A DNA stretch of 64,000 bases, taken from Marinobacterium lutimaris. GTDB lineage: Bacteria; Pseudomonadota; Gammaproteobacteria; Pseudomonadales; Balneatricaceae. The stretch lies in assembly GCF_900108065.1 (NCBI RefSeq), contig NZ_FNVQ01000007.1, forward strand, positions 1-64,000, read 5' to 3'. The notes below the pieces were generated by a model, which saw only the letters and a program-made list of their open reading frames with translations, had not been told where the DNA came from and did not search any database. The stretch's first letter is position 1; each line of letters opens with the position of its first letter. Positions 42,829 through 51,266 of the stretch are shown here, piece after piece. The translations under genes were made by a program, and so were the position numbers.

Positions 42829-42888
42829 GTGCTGTTTTTTGCATCAAAGTGTTGCTGCCGTGATGGGCTTTCGAACCTGTAGACAGGT

Positions 42889-42920
42889 AACAAAAAGCCC
42901 CGCCTTTTCAGGCAGGGCTT
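42889..42920 (-). terminator. Rho-independent terminator of the helicase gene
   Basis: On the minus strand AAGCCCTGCC and GGCGGGGCTT form a 10-bp stem, with one G-T pair and a TGAAAA loop, followed by TTTGTT. It lies 25 bp after the helicase stop. Confidence 0.9.
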
Positions 42921-42944
42921 GGTGTTGCGGCATGGCTGCTGAAA

Positions 42945-44273
42945 TTACTTCTTCTTCAGCGGAGCAAAGCCGTCATTGCTGATCGGAGTCGGTGCTGCGG
43001 GCTCGGCGCGGCGTTTGCCGATCTGCTTTTTATCCCGGGCGCGTTTCTTCTCTTTCGGCTTATCCCCAGCCTTTTTGCTGTCCTTCTTCTTGCGCGTACC
43101 GGCGGCCTTGCCGTTGCTCTTGAGCTTTTTCGGGCCTCGGTAGCTGCCTTCGATGCCCTTCAGCGTGCGGGATTCGAATTTAACCCGCAGATAGCGTTCG
43201 ATGCTGGCTTTCAGGTTCCATTCGTTCGGAGCGATCAGGCTGATCGCCAGGCCTTCGCGGCCGCTGCGACCGGTGCGGCCGACGCGGTGCACGTGTTCGT
43301 CGCCGCTGCGGGCCAGGTCGAAGTTAACGACCAGGTCGATCCCTTCGATATCCAGGCCACGTGCCGCCACATCGGTGGTGATCAGGATATTGATGCGGCC
43401 CTCGCGCAGCAGGTTGAGTACGCGGGTACGTTCCGGCTGACTGAGTTCACCATGCAGCACACCCACGCGCAGTCCCTTGGTCTGCAGCTTGGAATTCAGT
43501 GACTCGCTCAGGGCGCGGTAGTTGGTGAAGACGATCGCCTTGTCGTACTGCTCGTTCTTCAGCAGCCACTCAAGTTGGCGCTCCTTGAGCTTGGCGTCGT
43601 CCGCCAGGATAACCTGCTGACGGATGTGGGTCAGTTCCGTCTGGGCGGTGCTGAGCTGAATCGTTTCCGGATCGCGCAGCACGCGGTCAAGAATATCGCC
43701 CACGCCACGATGGGTCAGGGTCGCGGAGAACAGCATGCTCTGACGCTCTGGGCGGCAGGCGTCGGTGACGAACAGCACCTCTTCGCGGAAGCCCATGTCG
43801 AGCATCCGGTCCGCTTCATCGAGAACCAGGAATTCGAGATCGTCAAAATCCAGGGTCCTGCGCTCCAGGTGCTCCTTGATGCGTCCCGGGGTGCCGACGA
43901 TGATCTCCGGGTTCTTGCGGATTTTGGCCGCCTGATTGTCATAGTTCTCGCCACCGCAGACCGACAGGGCTGTGACGCGCGTAAAAGCGGCGAGCTTTTC
44001 GCACATGGTCGTAACCTGTTCGGCGAGCTCGCGGGTCGGCGTCAGGATCAGGCCTCGAGTCCCGCTGCGCGGCGCTGAAACTTCAACGCAGCGCTGCAGA
44101 ATCGGCAGCAGAAACGCCAGAGTTTTGCCGCTACCGGTCTCGGCACTGACCATCAGGTCCTTGCCTTCGAGTGCGGGGGGCAGTGCAGTGGCCTGCACTT
44201 CGGTGGGCTTGGTGAAACCCAGGGCATCGATCGCCTTCATCAGGCGCTCATGAAGAGATAACTCATCGAACAC
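42945..44273 (-). CDS. DEAD-box RNA helicase, SrmB-like
   Basis: A 442-residue helicase with Q motif FTKPTEVQATALP, motif I AETGSGKT, Ia PTRELAEQ, II VLDEADRMLDMGF, III SATLTHR, V RGLDIEGIDLVVNFD and VI HRVGRTGRSG. The tail after residue 370 is very basic (runs of Lys and Arg), typical of RNA-binding extensions. The NEWNLKASIERYLRVKFESR segment and PKKLK resemble SrmB, a ribosome large-subunit assembly factor. The start is GTG at 44273 with GGAG somewhat far upstream. Confidence 0.9.
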   Translation of the reverse strand: MFDELSLHERLMKAIDALGFTKPTEVQATALPPALEGKDLMVSAETGSGKTLAFLLPILQRCVEVSAPRSGTRGLILTPTRELAEQVTTMCEKLAAFTRVTALSVCGGENYDNQAAKIRKNPEIIVGTPGRIKEHLERRTLDFDDLEFLVLDEADRMLDMGFREEVLFVTDACRPERQSMLFSATLTHRGVGDILDRVLRDPETIQLSTAQTELTHIRQQVILADDAKLKERQLEWLLKNEQYDKAIVFTNYRALSESLNSKLQTKGLRVGVLHGELSQPERTRVLNLLREGRINILITTDVAARGLDIEGIDLVVNFDLARSGDEHVHRVGRTGRSGREGLAISLIAPNEWNLKASIERYLRVKFESRTLKGIEGSYRGPKKLKSNGKAAGTRKKKDSKKAGDKPKEKKRARDKKQIGKRRAEPAAPTPISNDGFAPLKKK

Positions 44274-44491
44274 GGGGGGGTATTTCTCCGCAAAATGGGA
44301 TAGCGCTGAAGGAGGCTCTGCGCTTTGTGTATGTAAAGACGAATCCTAGCAGAAAAGCGGCGTAACGCCGATCAATGGATGAACAGAGTTTGCCAAGGCG
44401 CCGGGTTTGCGCGCTTGGCGGAGTTGCCCCCGTACTCTTCCAGTGCTTATCCACAGATAACGGGGATAAGTTTAACGGCTTCTTTATAGTG

Positions 44492-44528
44492 ATAGCTCAA
44501 AACTATCGTAGGTTTATCTATAATTAAT
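44492..44528 (+). promoter_or_regulatory. OxyR-like binding site and promoter of the peroxiredoxin-glutaredoxin gene
   Basis: ATAGCTCAAAACTAT (44492-44506) fits the OxyR half-site pattern ATAGnTnnnAnCTAT at every fixed base. After the expected 7-bp spacer, a weaker second half follows at 44514-44528. A TATAAT -10 box lies inside at 44519-44524, with a poor -35, as expected of an activator-dependent promoter. The start codon is about 70 bp further on. Confidence 0.7.
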
Positions 44529-44595
44529 TTTTCCCTGATCACCTCCATGGGTAATCTGAATCCAGTTGCAAATCATTGAATCCGAGGAGAAGCAG

Positions 44596-45330
44596 ATGTT
44601 GGAAAATCGTGAAGGTCAGCGCGTCCCAGAAGTCACTTTCCCCACCCGCGTTAACAACGAGTGGGTTAATGTCACCACCGAAGAGCTGTTTGCCGGCAAG
44701 ACCGTGATCCTGTTCGCGCTGCCTGGCGCCTATACACCGACCTGCTCAAGCACTCACCTGCCGCGCTATAACGAACTGGCGCCGGTGTTCAAACGTGAGG
44801 GTGTGGACAGCATCATCTGCCTGTCGGTGAACGATCCGTTCGTGATGGCCGCCTGGGCGGGAGATCAGAGCGCTGCCAACATCGATATGCTGCCGGATGG
44901 TAACGGTGAGTTCTCTGAAGGTATGGGGATGCTGGTTGAAAAACGCGACCTTGGCTTCGGCAAGCGTAGCTGGCGTTACTCCATGCTGGTCAAGGATGGT
45001 GTGATCGAGAAGATGTTCATCGAGCCGGATGTGCCGGGTGATCCGTTCGAGGTTTCTGATGCCGATACCATGCTCGACTACATCAACCCCAAGGCGGAGC
45101 TGCCGAATCGGGTATCGATGATCACCAAGCCGGGTTGCCCGCACTGCATGCGTGCCAAGAAACTGCTTAAAGAGAAGGGTATGGCCTATGAAGAGATCGA
45201 ACTGGGCCAGCACGGCATCACCTATTCGACGCTGACGGCGATCAGTGGCCGTGGCACCGTGCCGCAGATCTTTATCGATGGCGAGCATGTGGGCGGAGCC
45301 GACGAGCTGGAACACTGGATGGCGCGCTAA
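44596..45330 (+). CDS. Peroxiredoxin-glutaredoxin fusion (hybrid Prx5)
   Basis: A 244-residue protein that reduces hydroperoxides with glutathione. Residues 1-160 are a Prx5 domain with the peroxidatic Cys in PGAYTPTCSSTHLPRY. Residues about 172-244 are a glutaredoxin with active site KPGCPHCMRAKKLL and the GTVPQIFIDG segment that carries the cis-Pro. This is the known Haemophilus-type hybrid. ATG at 44596 has GAGGAGA at good spacing; the earlier CTG-type start is not needed. An OxyR-like site lies upstream and a strong terminator downstream. Confidence 0.93.
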   Translation: MLENREGQRVPEVTFPTRVNNEWVNVTTEELFAGKTVILFALPGAYTPTCSSTHLPRYNELAPVFKREGVDSIICLSVNDPFVMAAWAGDQSAANIDMLPDGNGEFSEGMGMLVEKRDLGFGKRSWRYSMLVKDGVIEKMFIEPDVPGDPFEVSDADTMLDYINPKAELPNRVSMITKPGCPHCMRAKKLLKEKGMAYEEIELGQHGITYSTLTAISGRGTVPQIFIDGEHVGGADELEHWMAR

Positions 45331-45357
45331 TACGAGCAGGCTACTCCTTCTATAGAA

Positions 45358-45384
45358 AACAGCGCCCGGGTGGCGCTGTTTTTT
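45358..45384 (+). terminator. Rho-independent terminator
   Basis: AACAGCGCC and GGCGCTGTT form a perfect 9-bp stem with a 5-nt loop, followed by TTTT. It ends the peroxiredoxin-glutaredoxin transcript. Confidence 0.92.
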
Positions 45385-45385
45385 G

Positions 45386-45817
45386 TTGTCGCTCTTAAAC
45401 CACCTCTATGCAGGTGGTGTTCGTTGGGTCGGGGCTATGCGTTTCTCATGCCTTGTTGATAACGGGGCTCTATCTCTTATGGCTGCCAGTGCGCAGCAAT
45501 CCATCCCCTTTGGCCCAGAGCCGTCGGCAGAAGCTGAAACCGGCCTAGGCAAGGAAGCGGATATGAGGGATCCCGGCATTCGTCGGTCGGTCAATCCAGG
45601 CACCTCTAACCTGGCATCCAAACAGGGAACTATTAAAGAAAGAGTTATCCAATGCTTAGCGAGCTAACCGGGGAGAAATATGCGTTCCAAGGCAGGAGGT
45701 GCCGCGCCGGCGATGATAGACACTAAGAGTGCAAACTTGCGTTCCCCTGCACTTTTGAATACAAAAGCTTAGACGTCCGTTATTAAAGTTAAATCTACGG
45801 ACCTCAGGGAGAGTCTG
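45386..45817. other. Intergenic region without a clear gene
   Basis: A frame of 94 codons is open at 45383-45667, but it has no good ribosome site, a composition unlike its neighbours and no resemblance I recognise. ACCACCT and AGGTGGT form a 7-bp hairpin at 45399-45418. The rest should hold the promoter of the NlpC/P60 gene. A small RNA cannot be excluded. Confidence 0.5.
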
Positions 45818-46291
45818 ATGCGAGTCTACATTGCCGCCTTGATTCTGGCGTTGCTGGCCGGTTGCAGCAGTAACGGGCCGCGCTATTACTCGCCTGATCT
45901 GCCGGCGTCGGAATACTCCCTGCGTGCCGATCTTGAACAGCAGTACCTTGCCTGGAAAGGCACGCCCTACCGTCTTGGCGGCATGAGCCGGCGCGGCGTC
46001 GACTGCTCCGGGTTTGTCTCCCGCGTCTTTGATGACCTTTACGGTATGGATCTTCCCCGCACCACCGAGCATCAGGCAGACCTTGGCTACAGCATCGATC
46101 GCGATGAGTTGCAGGTGGCGGATCTGGTGTTTTTCAAGACCGGCTGGCGGACCCGCCATGTCGGCATCTATATGGGGGGAGGGGAGTTTCTTCACGCCTC
46201 CACCAGCCGCGGCGTCATCATCTCCTCTCTGGATAATCCCTATTGGCGCAGCCACTACTGGACCTCTCGTCGTTTCGCCGTGCGTGACTGA
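45818..46291 (+). CDS. NlpC/P60 family lipoprotein (peptidoglycan endopeptidase)
   Basis: A 157-residue lipoprotein: the signal MRVYIAALILALLAGC ends in a lipobox with C16. The NlpC/P60 domain follows with catalytic Cys in VDCSGFVSRVFDDL, His in RHVGIYMGGGEF and a third polar residue in LHASTSRGV. It resembles Spr/MepS-type enzymes that cut cross-links between stem peptides. GGGAGAG stands before the ATG. It is a single gene. Confidence 0.92.
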   Translation: MRVYIAALILALLAGCSSNGPRYYSPDLPASEYSLRADLEQQYLAWKGTPYRLGGMSRRGVDCSGFVSRVFDDLYGMDLPRTTEHQADLGYSIDRDELQVADLVFFKTGWRTRHVGIYMGGGEFLHASTSRGVIISSLDNPYWRSHYWTSRRFAVRD

Positions 46292-46920
46292 TACCGGTGG
46301 ATAACCCGCTTATTCGTCTATTCTTTGCTCATCTTCTGCAGTGTAAACAGGCTTTGGCGACCTCCTCATATCCGGTTTTACACTGGGGATAACCTTTCTT
46401 GGATTTTGCTGTGAGTAATCCTTGGGGATAAAGGGGATAGATCAACAAGGTAAGAGGTTGTAAACAGCGAAATTGAACCGATTTGGCGGTTGACATTTTC
46501 CCCCTCAGCAAAACTTTTCCCAAGCTGTATGATAAATAACCGCTTTTCTTCAGGCCAGTAACTACGGGTCTTTGGTTGTTGATTCCTCGTGCTGTCCAAA
46601 ACTTATCCTCACTGTTGTGCACAGATTCTGTTTGCAACTGGGGATTGATTCACACGAAGGTCATAACAGGCTATGAAGCTGTGAATATCCGCCTGGAGAC
46701 ACTGTTATCCAGGTGTAGATAACTCGGGATATCCAGATCTACCTGGGCTTTGTCAGGGGATAAAGTGGATGCTGTGCATATCTTTATATTAGAACTTTGT
46801 TCTGAATTGGGGACGAAGCTCTGGCCGGAGCCCCTGGCCTGGGGTAGATTTAACTTAAGTTCCTGGCCGCTGTTTTATTCGAGCGGGCCATCTACAGCGT
46901 TAAACAATACGGAATTCCGG
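46292..46920. other. Non-coding region with a cluster of DnaA-box-like nonamers
   Basis: No gene is convincing in these 629 bp. At least five nonamers fit TTATCCACA with one mismatch: 46296-46304, 46384-46392, 46423-46431, 46603-46611 and 46714-46722; two more at 46705 and 46756 fit with two. Further AT-rich DNA lies at 46515-46545. It may be a DnaA-titrating or DnaA-regulated site. The promoter of the gene at 46921 should also be here. Confidence 0.5.
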
Positions 46921-47865
46921 ATGAGCACTCTTCGCCGTTTACTGGCGCCTCTGTTGATCATGCTGGTGTTGTCGGGCTGCGCTGATGATGCCGAACCACT
47001 GCGGCTGGGGGCTGTGCTCTGGCCCGGTTACGAGCCGCTGTTTCTGGCACGCTCTCAGGGTTACCTGGATGAAGAACAGATCGGCCTTGTGGAGTTGATG
47101 TCCGCCGGTGAGGTGATGCGCGGATTTCGCAACGGCGCGCTGGATTTGGCGGCGCTGACCCTCGATGAGGTATTGCTGCTGGCCCAGGATGTGGACGATC
47201 TGCAGATACTGCTGGTGACCGACACCTCCTATGGCGCCGATGCGATACTGGCTTCTAAAGCGATCACCATGGCGCAACTGAAAGGGCAGAGGGTCGGTGT
47301 TGACTCGACGGCGCTGGGAGCTTATTTCCTGTCCCGGGCGCTGGCGGTATCGGGGATGAGAGAGTCCGATATCCAGCTTGTCACCCTGTCGGTGGATATG
47401 CATGAAAATGCCTTCCTGAAGGGCGAGGTCGATGCCGTAGTTACCTTTGAGCCGGTGCGCTCAAAACTGATGGCCAAGGGGGCCAGCGAGGTCTTCAGCA
47501 GCAGGGATATCCCCAATGAAATCATCGACCTGCTCGTTGTGCGCGGTGCTATACTGAAAGACCGTAAGGAGTCTGTCAGGCACCTTGTCGATGCCTGGTA
47601 TCAGGGCGTTGGGTTTCTTCAGCAGCAACCGCAACAGGCCTATGGCGTGATGAGCGGGCGCCTGGGGCTTTCCGAGCTGCAGATCGCCGCAGCGCTGGAA
47701 GGTCTCTCCATTCCAGGTCGGTCGCAGGTACGCGACATGCTGTATGACAAGGGCGAGATTCGTGCCCAGGCGGAGCGGCTGGAGAGCATCATGAGCAAAG
47801 AGGGATTACTCAGCCAAGACGTCAATCTGGATGACATCGTAGCAGACCAGGATCTATGGGATTGA
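46921..47865 (+). CDS. ABC-type periplasmic binding lipoprotein, NMT1/SsuA-like
   Basis: A 314-residue lipoprotein with signal MSTLRRLLAPLLIMLVLSGC and C20 as lipidation site. The mature part (EPLRLGAVLWPGYEPLFLARSQGYL) matches the NMT1/taurine/nitrate-type binding fold. No ABC permease or ATPase is near. It overlaps the GGDEF-EAL gene by 10 bp, which suggests it is the ligand sensor of that membrane protein instead of a transport component. The ATG at 46921 is taken because the lipoprotein signal starts there. Confidence 0.88.
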   Translation: MSTLRRLLAPLLIMLVLSGCADDAEPLRLGAVLWPGYEPLFLARSQGYLDEEQIGLVELMSAGEVMRGFRNGALDLAALTLDEVLLLAQDVDDLQILLVTDTSYGADAILASKAITMAQLKGQRVGVDSTALGAYFLSRALAVSGMRESDIQLVTLSVDMHENAFLKGEVDAVVTFEPVRSKLMAKGASEVFSSRDIPNEIIDLLVVRGAILKDRKESVRHLVDAWYQGVGFLQQQPQQAYGVMSGRLGLSELQIAAALEGLSIPGRSQVRDMLYDKGEIRAQAERLESIMSKEGLLSQDVNLDDIVADQDLWD

Positions 47866-50648
47866 AGTTGGCCTACCCTCCACTACGACTGTTGCTGCCG
47901 CTGCTGATTCTGATCGGTGGCTCGCTGGCATTGTTATTTGTGCTCTTTGTGGCACGTCCCTACCTGCTTTATCTCACCGACAATAACGCCCGTACCGAGA
48001 TCAGCTATTCCGTCAACCGGCTGCAGGGAACCCTGGAATACATGCTGCTGCGTGGCGACGAGGAGGGGGTGCAGCGTGAGATTGCCGCCGCCAGCATGCG
48101 CCGCTACGTCAAGCATCTGGTGGTGCTCGATAACGAAAACAGGGTACTTGCCTCCTCTAGCCTGGCGGACCGGGGCCAGACCTTTGATCAGCTTTTCCTC
48201 CATCTCCCGGATAGTTTTATCCAGCAGATCCAGAGTTCCGGCAGCCTGAGTTTTTACGATTCACCGGAAGAAGACACCATTTACGGCGCCGCGCCCGTTT
48301 CCCTGCCGGATGCAGACAAGCCGCGTCAGATGGCCCGTGGCACGGTGGTGATTGAGGTGGACACGCGCTTACTGGGGAATAACCTGCTGGGCCGGATCGA
48401 TAATTTCTTTCTCTGGATCGCGGGCTTCATTCTGCTCAGCGCGCCCCTGGTCTGGTACGCCGGTGAACGCTACATCAACCGCCGTCTGGCGCGGATCATG
48501 GGTAGCATCGAGGCGATGGAAGCGGGTGATTATGACCGGGAGGTCAAGCTCGGCGGTGGCGACGAACTTGGCCAGATAGCCAACGCACTTAACCGCCTGG
48601 CGACATCAATCCGCAGCAGCCGGGAAGAGCTGAAAAAACAGAATGCCCTGTTTGATGAGGTGATGCGGCATATTCCGGCGCTGGTCAGCATCGTTAGCGA
48701 AGATGGGCATTTTGTTTACGCCAACCGGCGCTTCCAGGCGTTCTACAAGGTGGACCCCGCAAAGAACGGGCTCGACCTGGATGCCACGTTTAACACAGGC
48801 ATCACCCGACGACACCGCGAACTGAACCGGCAGGTGCTGGCCCGCGGTGGCCCTATGCAGCTGCATCTGACCACGGAGTTCGAGGGGCGTGAAACCACCT
48901 GGTTCATGGTCAAATTTCCGCTGTTGCGCGGGGAGGTCCGTTCGGTCTGTACAGTTTCCTTGGATATCACCGAGCAGGAGACCAACGAGCAACTGGTCAA
49001 CATCTCCCGGCGCATCTTCGAGAACACCTCCGAAGGGATCGTTATCTCCGACCGGGAGCAGCGTATCGTGGAGGTCAATGACTCCTTTGCCAGGATGAAT
49101 GGCAGCAGCAAGGAGGAGTTGATCGGCCGCCGCATGGAGCTTGTCGACAGCTCGCTGAGCGGTGCCGGGGTGAAAGAGCGGGTCGAGGCAGCCATTGCCG
49201 TGAAAGGAAGCTGGCAGGGGGAATTGAGCTGCCGTCGCAGCGATGGCTCCACCTACCCGGCAAGACTCTCGGTCAGCGCTATCCGCGATCGCCATAACCG
49301 CCAGGATGGCTTCTTTGCCATCTACCAGGATATCAGTTCGGAAAAAGCGGCCGAGGAGTCACTGCAGCAGCTTGCCTACAACGATGCCCTGACAGGCCTC
49401 TACAACCGCGCCTCGTTCAAACGCCACCTGCAGGAAGCGCTGGAGCGGATGAAGCGCTACGACGAGCAGTTTGCCGTGCTGTTTATCGATCTGGACAGGT
49501 TCAAGGAGGTTAACGACTCTTTCGGCCATGAGTGCGGCGATAGTCTGCTGGAGCTGGTGGCGGACCGGCTGCGTGATCAACTGCGCGAAGTGGACCTCGC
49601 CTGCCGCCTGGGAGGTGATGAGTTCACGGTACTGGTGCCTCACGTGGATCAGACCGAAGGCCTTGCGGTGATCGCCAACAAGCTCATAGCAGCGATCAGC
49701 GAGCCCTATCTGGTTGATGGCCATGAGCTGTTCATCGGCTGCAGTATCGGTATCGCGGTGGCGCCGGCAGACGGTGAAGAAAGCGATCTGCTGATGCGTA
49801 ATGCGGATGCGGCGATGTACCACGCCAAGGAGAGTGGGCGTGGATGTCACGCCTTCTTCGATAGCGAGATCGATGACCGTAACCGGCGCCGTATCCAGAT
49901 CAAAAATGGCCTGCGTCTCGCGCGGGCGAGGGGAGAGTTGAGCCTGGCCTATCAGCCAGAGGTGGATCCGGTCAGCGGTGAGGTGAAGATCTACGAAGCC
50001 TTGATGCGCTGGTACAGCAACGAGATCGGTTTTGTCTCGCCGGTGGAGTTTATCGCTGTGGCGGAGGAATCGGAGCTGATCGAAGATCTCACCGAGTGGC
50101 TGATCGGGCAGGTGGCCGAGGATTGCCGCCAGGCGCCGCTGAACGCTGCCAAGATCAGTATCAACCTGTCACCGCGACAGTTCCGCAGTGAAAGCTGGCT
50201 GCGCCAGATAAACGCCGCGGTAGCCTCCGGGGCGGTAGACCCGCGCCGCCTCTGTATCGAGGTGACCGAGAGCGCACTGGTGGAAGATTTTAGTCGCGCC
50301 CATGCCCAGCTGCAGCAGATGAAGAAGCTGGGGATCGAGGTTGCCATCGATGATTTCGGCACCGGTTACTCCTCTTTGTCCTATCTCAAGCGTATGCCGA
50401 TCGATTATCTGAAGATCGATCGCTCCTTCGTGGCCGATATCGGCCAGGACACCGATGACCAGACCATTGTTGAGACAGTGATCGTCATGGCCCACGCTCT
50501 GGGCCTCAAGGTGGTGGCGGAAGGTGCCGAGAATGAGCAGCAGGTGGCATTCCTGAGGAAGAACCACTGTGACCTGATTCAGGGCTATTACTACGCTAAA
50601 CCGGCCCTTTTACACGACCTGGCGAGAGAACAACTGAACACTCATTGA
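47856..50648 (+). CDS. Membrane GGDEF-EAL protein with HAMP and PAS domains
   Basis: A 930-residue inner membrane protein that makes or breaks cyclic di-GMP. Hydrophobic segments lie at about 10-34 and 186-208, with a periplasmic domain between. HAMP follows at about 208-262, two PAS domains at about 265-490, GGDEF at about 500-670 with an intact RLGGDEF (near 584), and EAL at about 680-925 with YEALMRW (near 712), DDFGTGYSSLSYL and EGAEN. Both active sites look intact. The coupled binding lipoprotein upstream probably signals to its periplasmic domain. Confidence 0.95.
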   Translation: MGLKLAYPPLRLLLPLLILIGGSLALLFVLFVARPYLLYLTDNNARTEISYSVNRLQGTLEYMLLRGDEEGVQREIAAASMRRYVKHLVVLDNENRVLASSSLADRGQTFDQLFLHLPDSFIQQIQSSGSLSFYDSPEEDTIYGAAPVSLPDADKPRQMARGTVVIEVDTRLLGNNLLGRIDNFFLWIAGFILLSAPLVWYAGERYINRRLARIMGSIEAMEAGDYDREVKLGGGDELGQIANALNRLATSIRSSREELKKQNALFDEVMRHIPALVSIVSEDGHFVYANRRFQAFYKVDPAKNGLDLDATFNTGITRRHRELNRQVLARGGPMQLHLTTEFEGRETTWFMVKFPLLRGEVRSVCTVSLDITEQETNEQLVNISRRIFENTSEGIVISDREQRIVEVNDSFARMNGSSKEELIGRRMELVDSSLSGAGVKERVEAAIAVKGSWQGELSCRRSDGSTYPARLSVSAIRDRHNRQDGFFAIYQDISSEKAAEESLQQLAYNDALTGLYNRASFKRHLQEALERMKRYDEQFAVLFIDLDRFKEVNDSFGHECGDSLLELVADRLRDQLREVDLACRLGGDEFTVLVPHVDQTEGLAVIANKLIAAISEPYLVDGHELFIGCSIGIAVAPADGEESDLLMRNADAAMYHAKESGRGCHAFFDSEIDDRNRRRIQIKNGLRLARARGELSLAYQPEVDPVSGEVKIYEALMRWYSNEIGFVSPVEFIAVAEESELIEDLTEWLIGQVAEDCRQAPLNAAKISINLSPRQFRSESWLRQINAAVASGAVDPRRLCIEVTESALVEDFSRAHAQLQQMKKLGIEVAIDDFGTGYSSLSYLKRMPIDYLKIDRSFVADIGQDTDDQTIVETVIVMAHALGLKVVAEGAENEQQVAFLRKNHCDLIQGYYYAKPALLHDLAREQLNTH

Positions 50649-50666
50649 TCACTTTAAACAATGAGT
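50640..50666 (+). promoter_or_regulatory. Hairpin at the end of the GGDEF-EAL gene
   Basis: ACTCATTG and CAATGAGT form an 8-bp stem with an 11-nt loop that includes the stop codon. There is no T-run, so termination is not certain. Confidence 0.4.
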
Positions 50667-50688
50667 TACAGAAAGTTGAGATAAGCTG

Positions 50689-50716
50689 TTGACACTCAAA
50701 ATTTTGAAGGTAATAT
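50689..50716 (+). promoter_or_regulatory. Sigma-70 promoter of the tRNA cluster
   Basis: A perfect -35 TTGACA (50689-50694), a 16-bp spacer and a -10 TAATAT (50711-50716) lie just upstream of the tRNA-Ser gene. A GC-rich GCGCCC follows the -10, as in stringently controlled stable-RNA promoters. Confidence 0.8.
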
Positions 50717-50732
50717 TTGCGCCCATCCTTAC

Positions 50733-50820
50733 GGAGGGATGGCTGAGTGGTTGAAAGCACCGGTCTTGAAAACCGACGAGTCGCGAGGCTCCCAGGGTTC
50801 GAATCCCTGTCCCTCCGCCA
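50733..50820 (+). tRNA. tRNA-Ser (TGA)
   Basis: 88 nt with an encoded CCA end. The acceptor GGAGGGA pairs with TCCCTCC, the anticodon loop is CTTGAAA with TGA, the long variable arm typical of Ser is present, and the T loop GGTTCGAATCC is normal. Confidence 0.97.
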
Positions 50821-50874
50821 TTTAAGGATGCGCTTCTAGCAAGCGGGCTTATTGAAAGATAAGCAAAGGGTTAT

Positions 50875-50950
50875 TCCTCGATAGCTCAGTTGGTAGAGCA
50901 GTAGACTGTTAATCTATTGGTCGCTGGTTCGAGTCCAGCTCGAGGAGCCA
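50875..50950 (+). tRNA. tRNA-Asn (GTT)
   Basis: 76 nt with CCA. The acceptor TCCTCGA pairs with TCGAGGA, the D arm AGCTCAGTTGGTAGAGC is regular, and the anticodon loop is CTGTTAA with GTT. Confidence 0.97.
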
Positions 50951-51010
50951 ACCCCTGACTCTCTAGCAATTAGAGAGTTGGAAAGTGAAAAGGTAAAAAA
51001 GAGTTTGAGC

Positions 51011-51086
51011 GGGTCGTTAGCTCAGTTGGTAGAGCAGTTGGCTTTTAACCAATTGGTCATAGGTTCGAATCCTATACGACCCACCA
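51011..51086 (+). tRNA. tRNA-Lys (TTT), copy 1
   Basis: 76 nt with CCA. The acceptor GGGTCGT pairs with ACGACCC, and the anticodon loop is CTTTTAA with TTT. It is identical to the next copy. Confidence 0.97.
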
Positions 51087-51104
51087 CTCTCAACTCTTAT
51101 CCAT

Positions 51105-51180
51105 GGGTCGTTAGCTCAGTTGGTAGAGCAGTTGGCTTTTAACCAATTGGTCATAGGTTCGAATCCTATACGACCCACCA
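51105..51180 (+). tRNA. tRNA-Lys (TTT), copy 2
   Basis: An identical copy 18 bp after the first. All four tRNA genes likely form one transcript from the promoter at 50689. No integrase or attachment-site duplication is seen downstream. Confidence 0.97.
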
Positions 51181-51266
51181 CTTTCCCCATCCTGTTATTC
51201 TTCCCGCTGTTTCTGAATTTACCCCGCCCTGTTTGTTTTGCCTGCTGTGCTTAGATCTGAGTGACC

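Noticed and set aside
45383-45667. Possible 94-codon gene after the Prx-Grx terminator
   Set aside because: It starts inside the T-run of the terminator, lacks a ribosome site and has no recognisable domain.
50733-51266. Integrated island at the tRNA cluster
   Set aside because: No integrase or direct repeat of a tRNA 3' end is found downstream; the second tRNA-Lys is a full gene.
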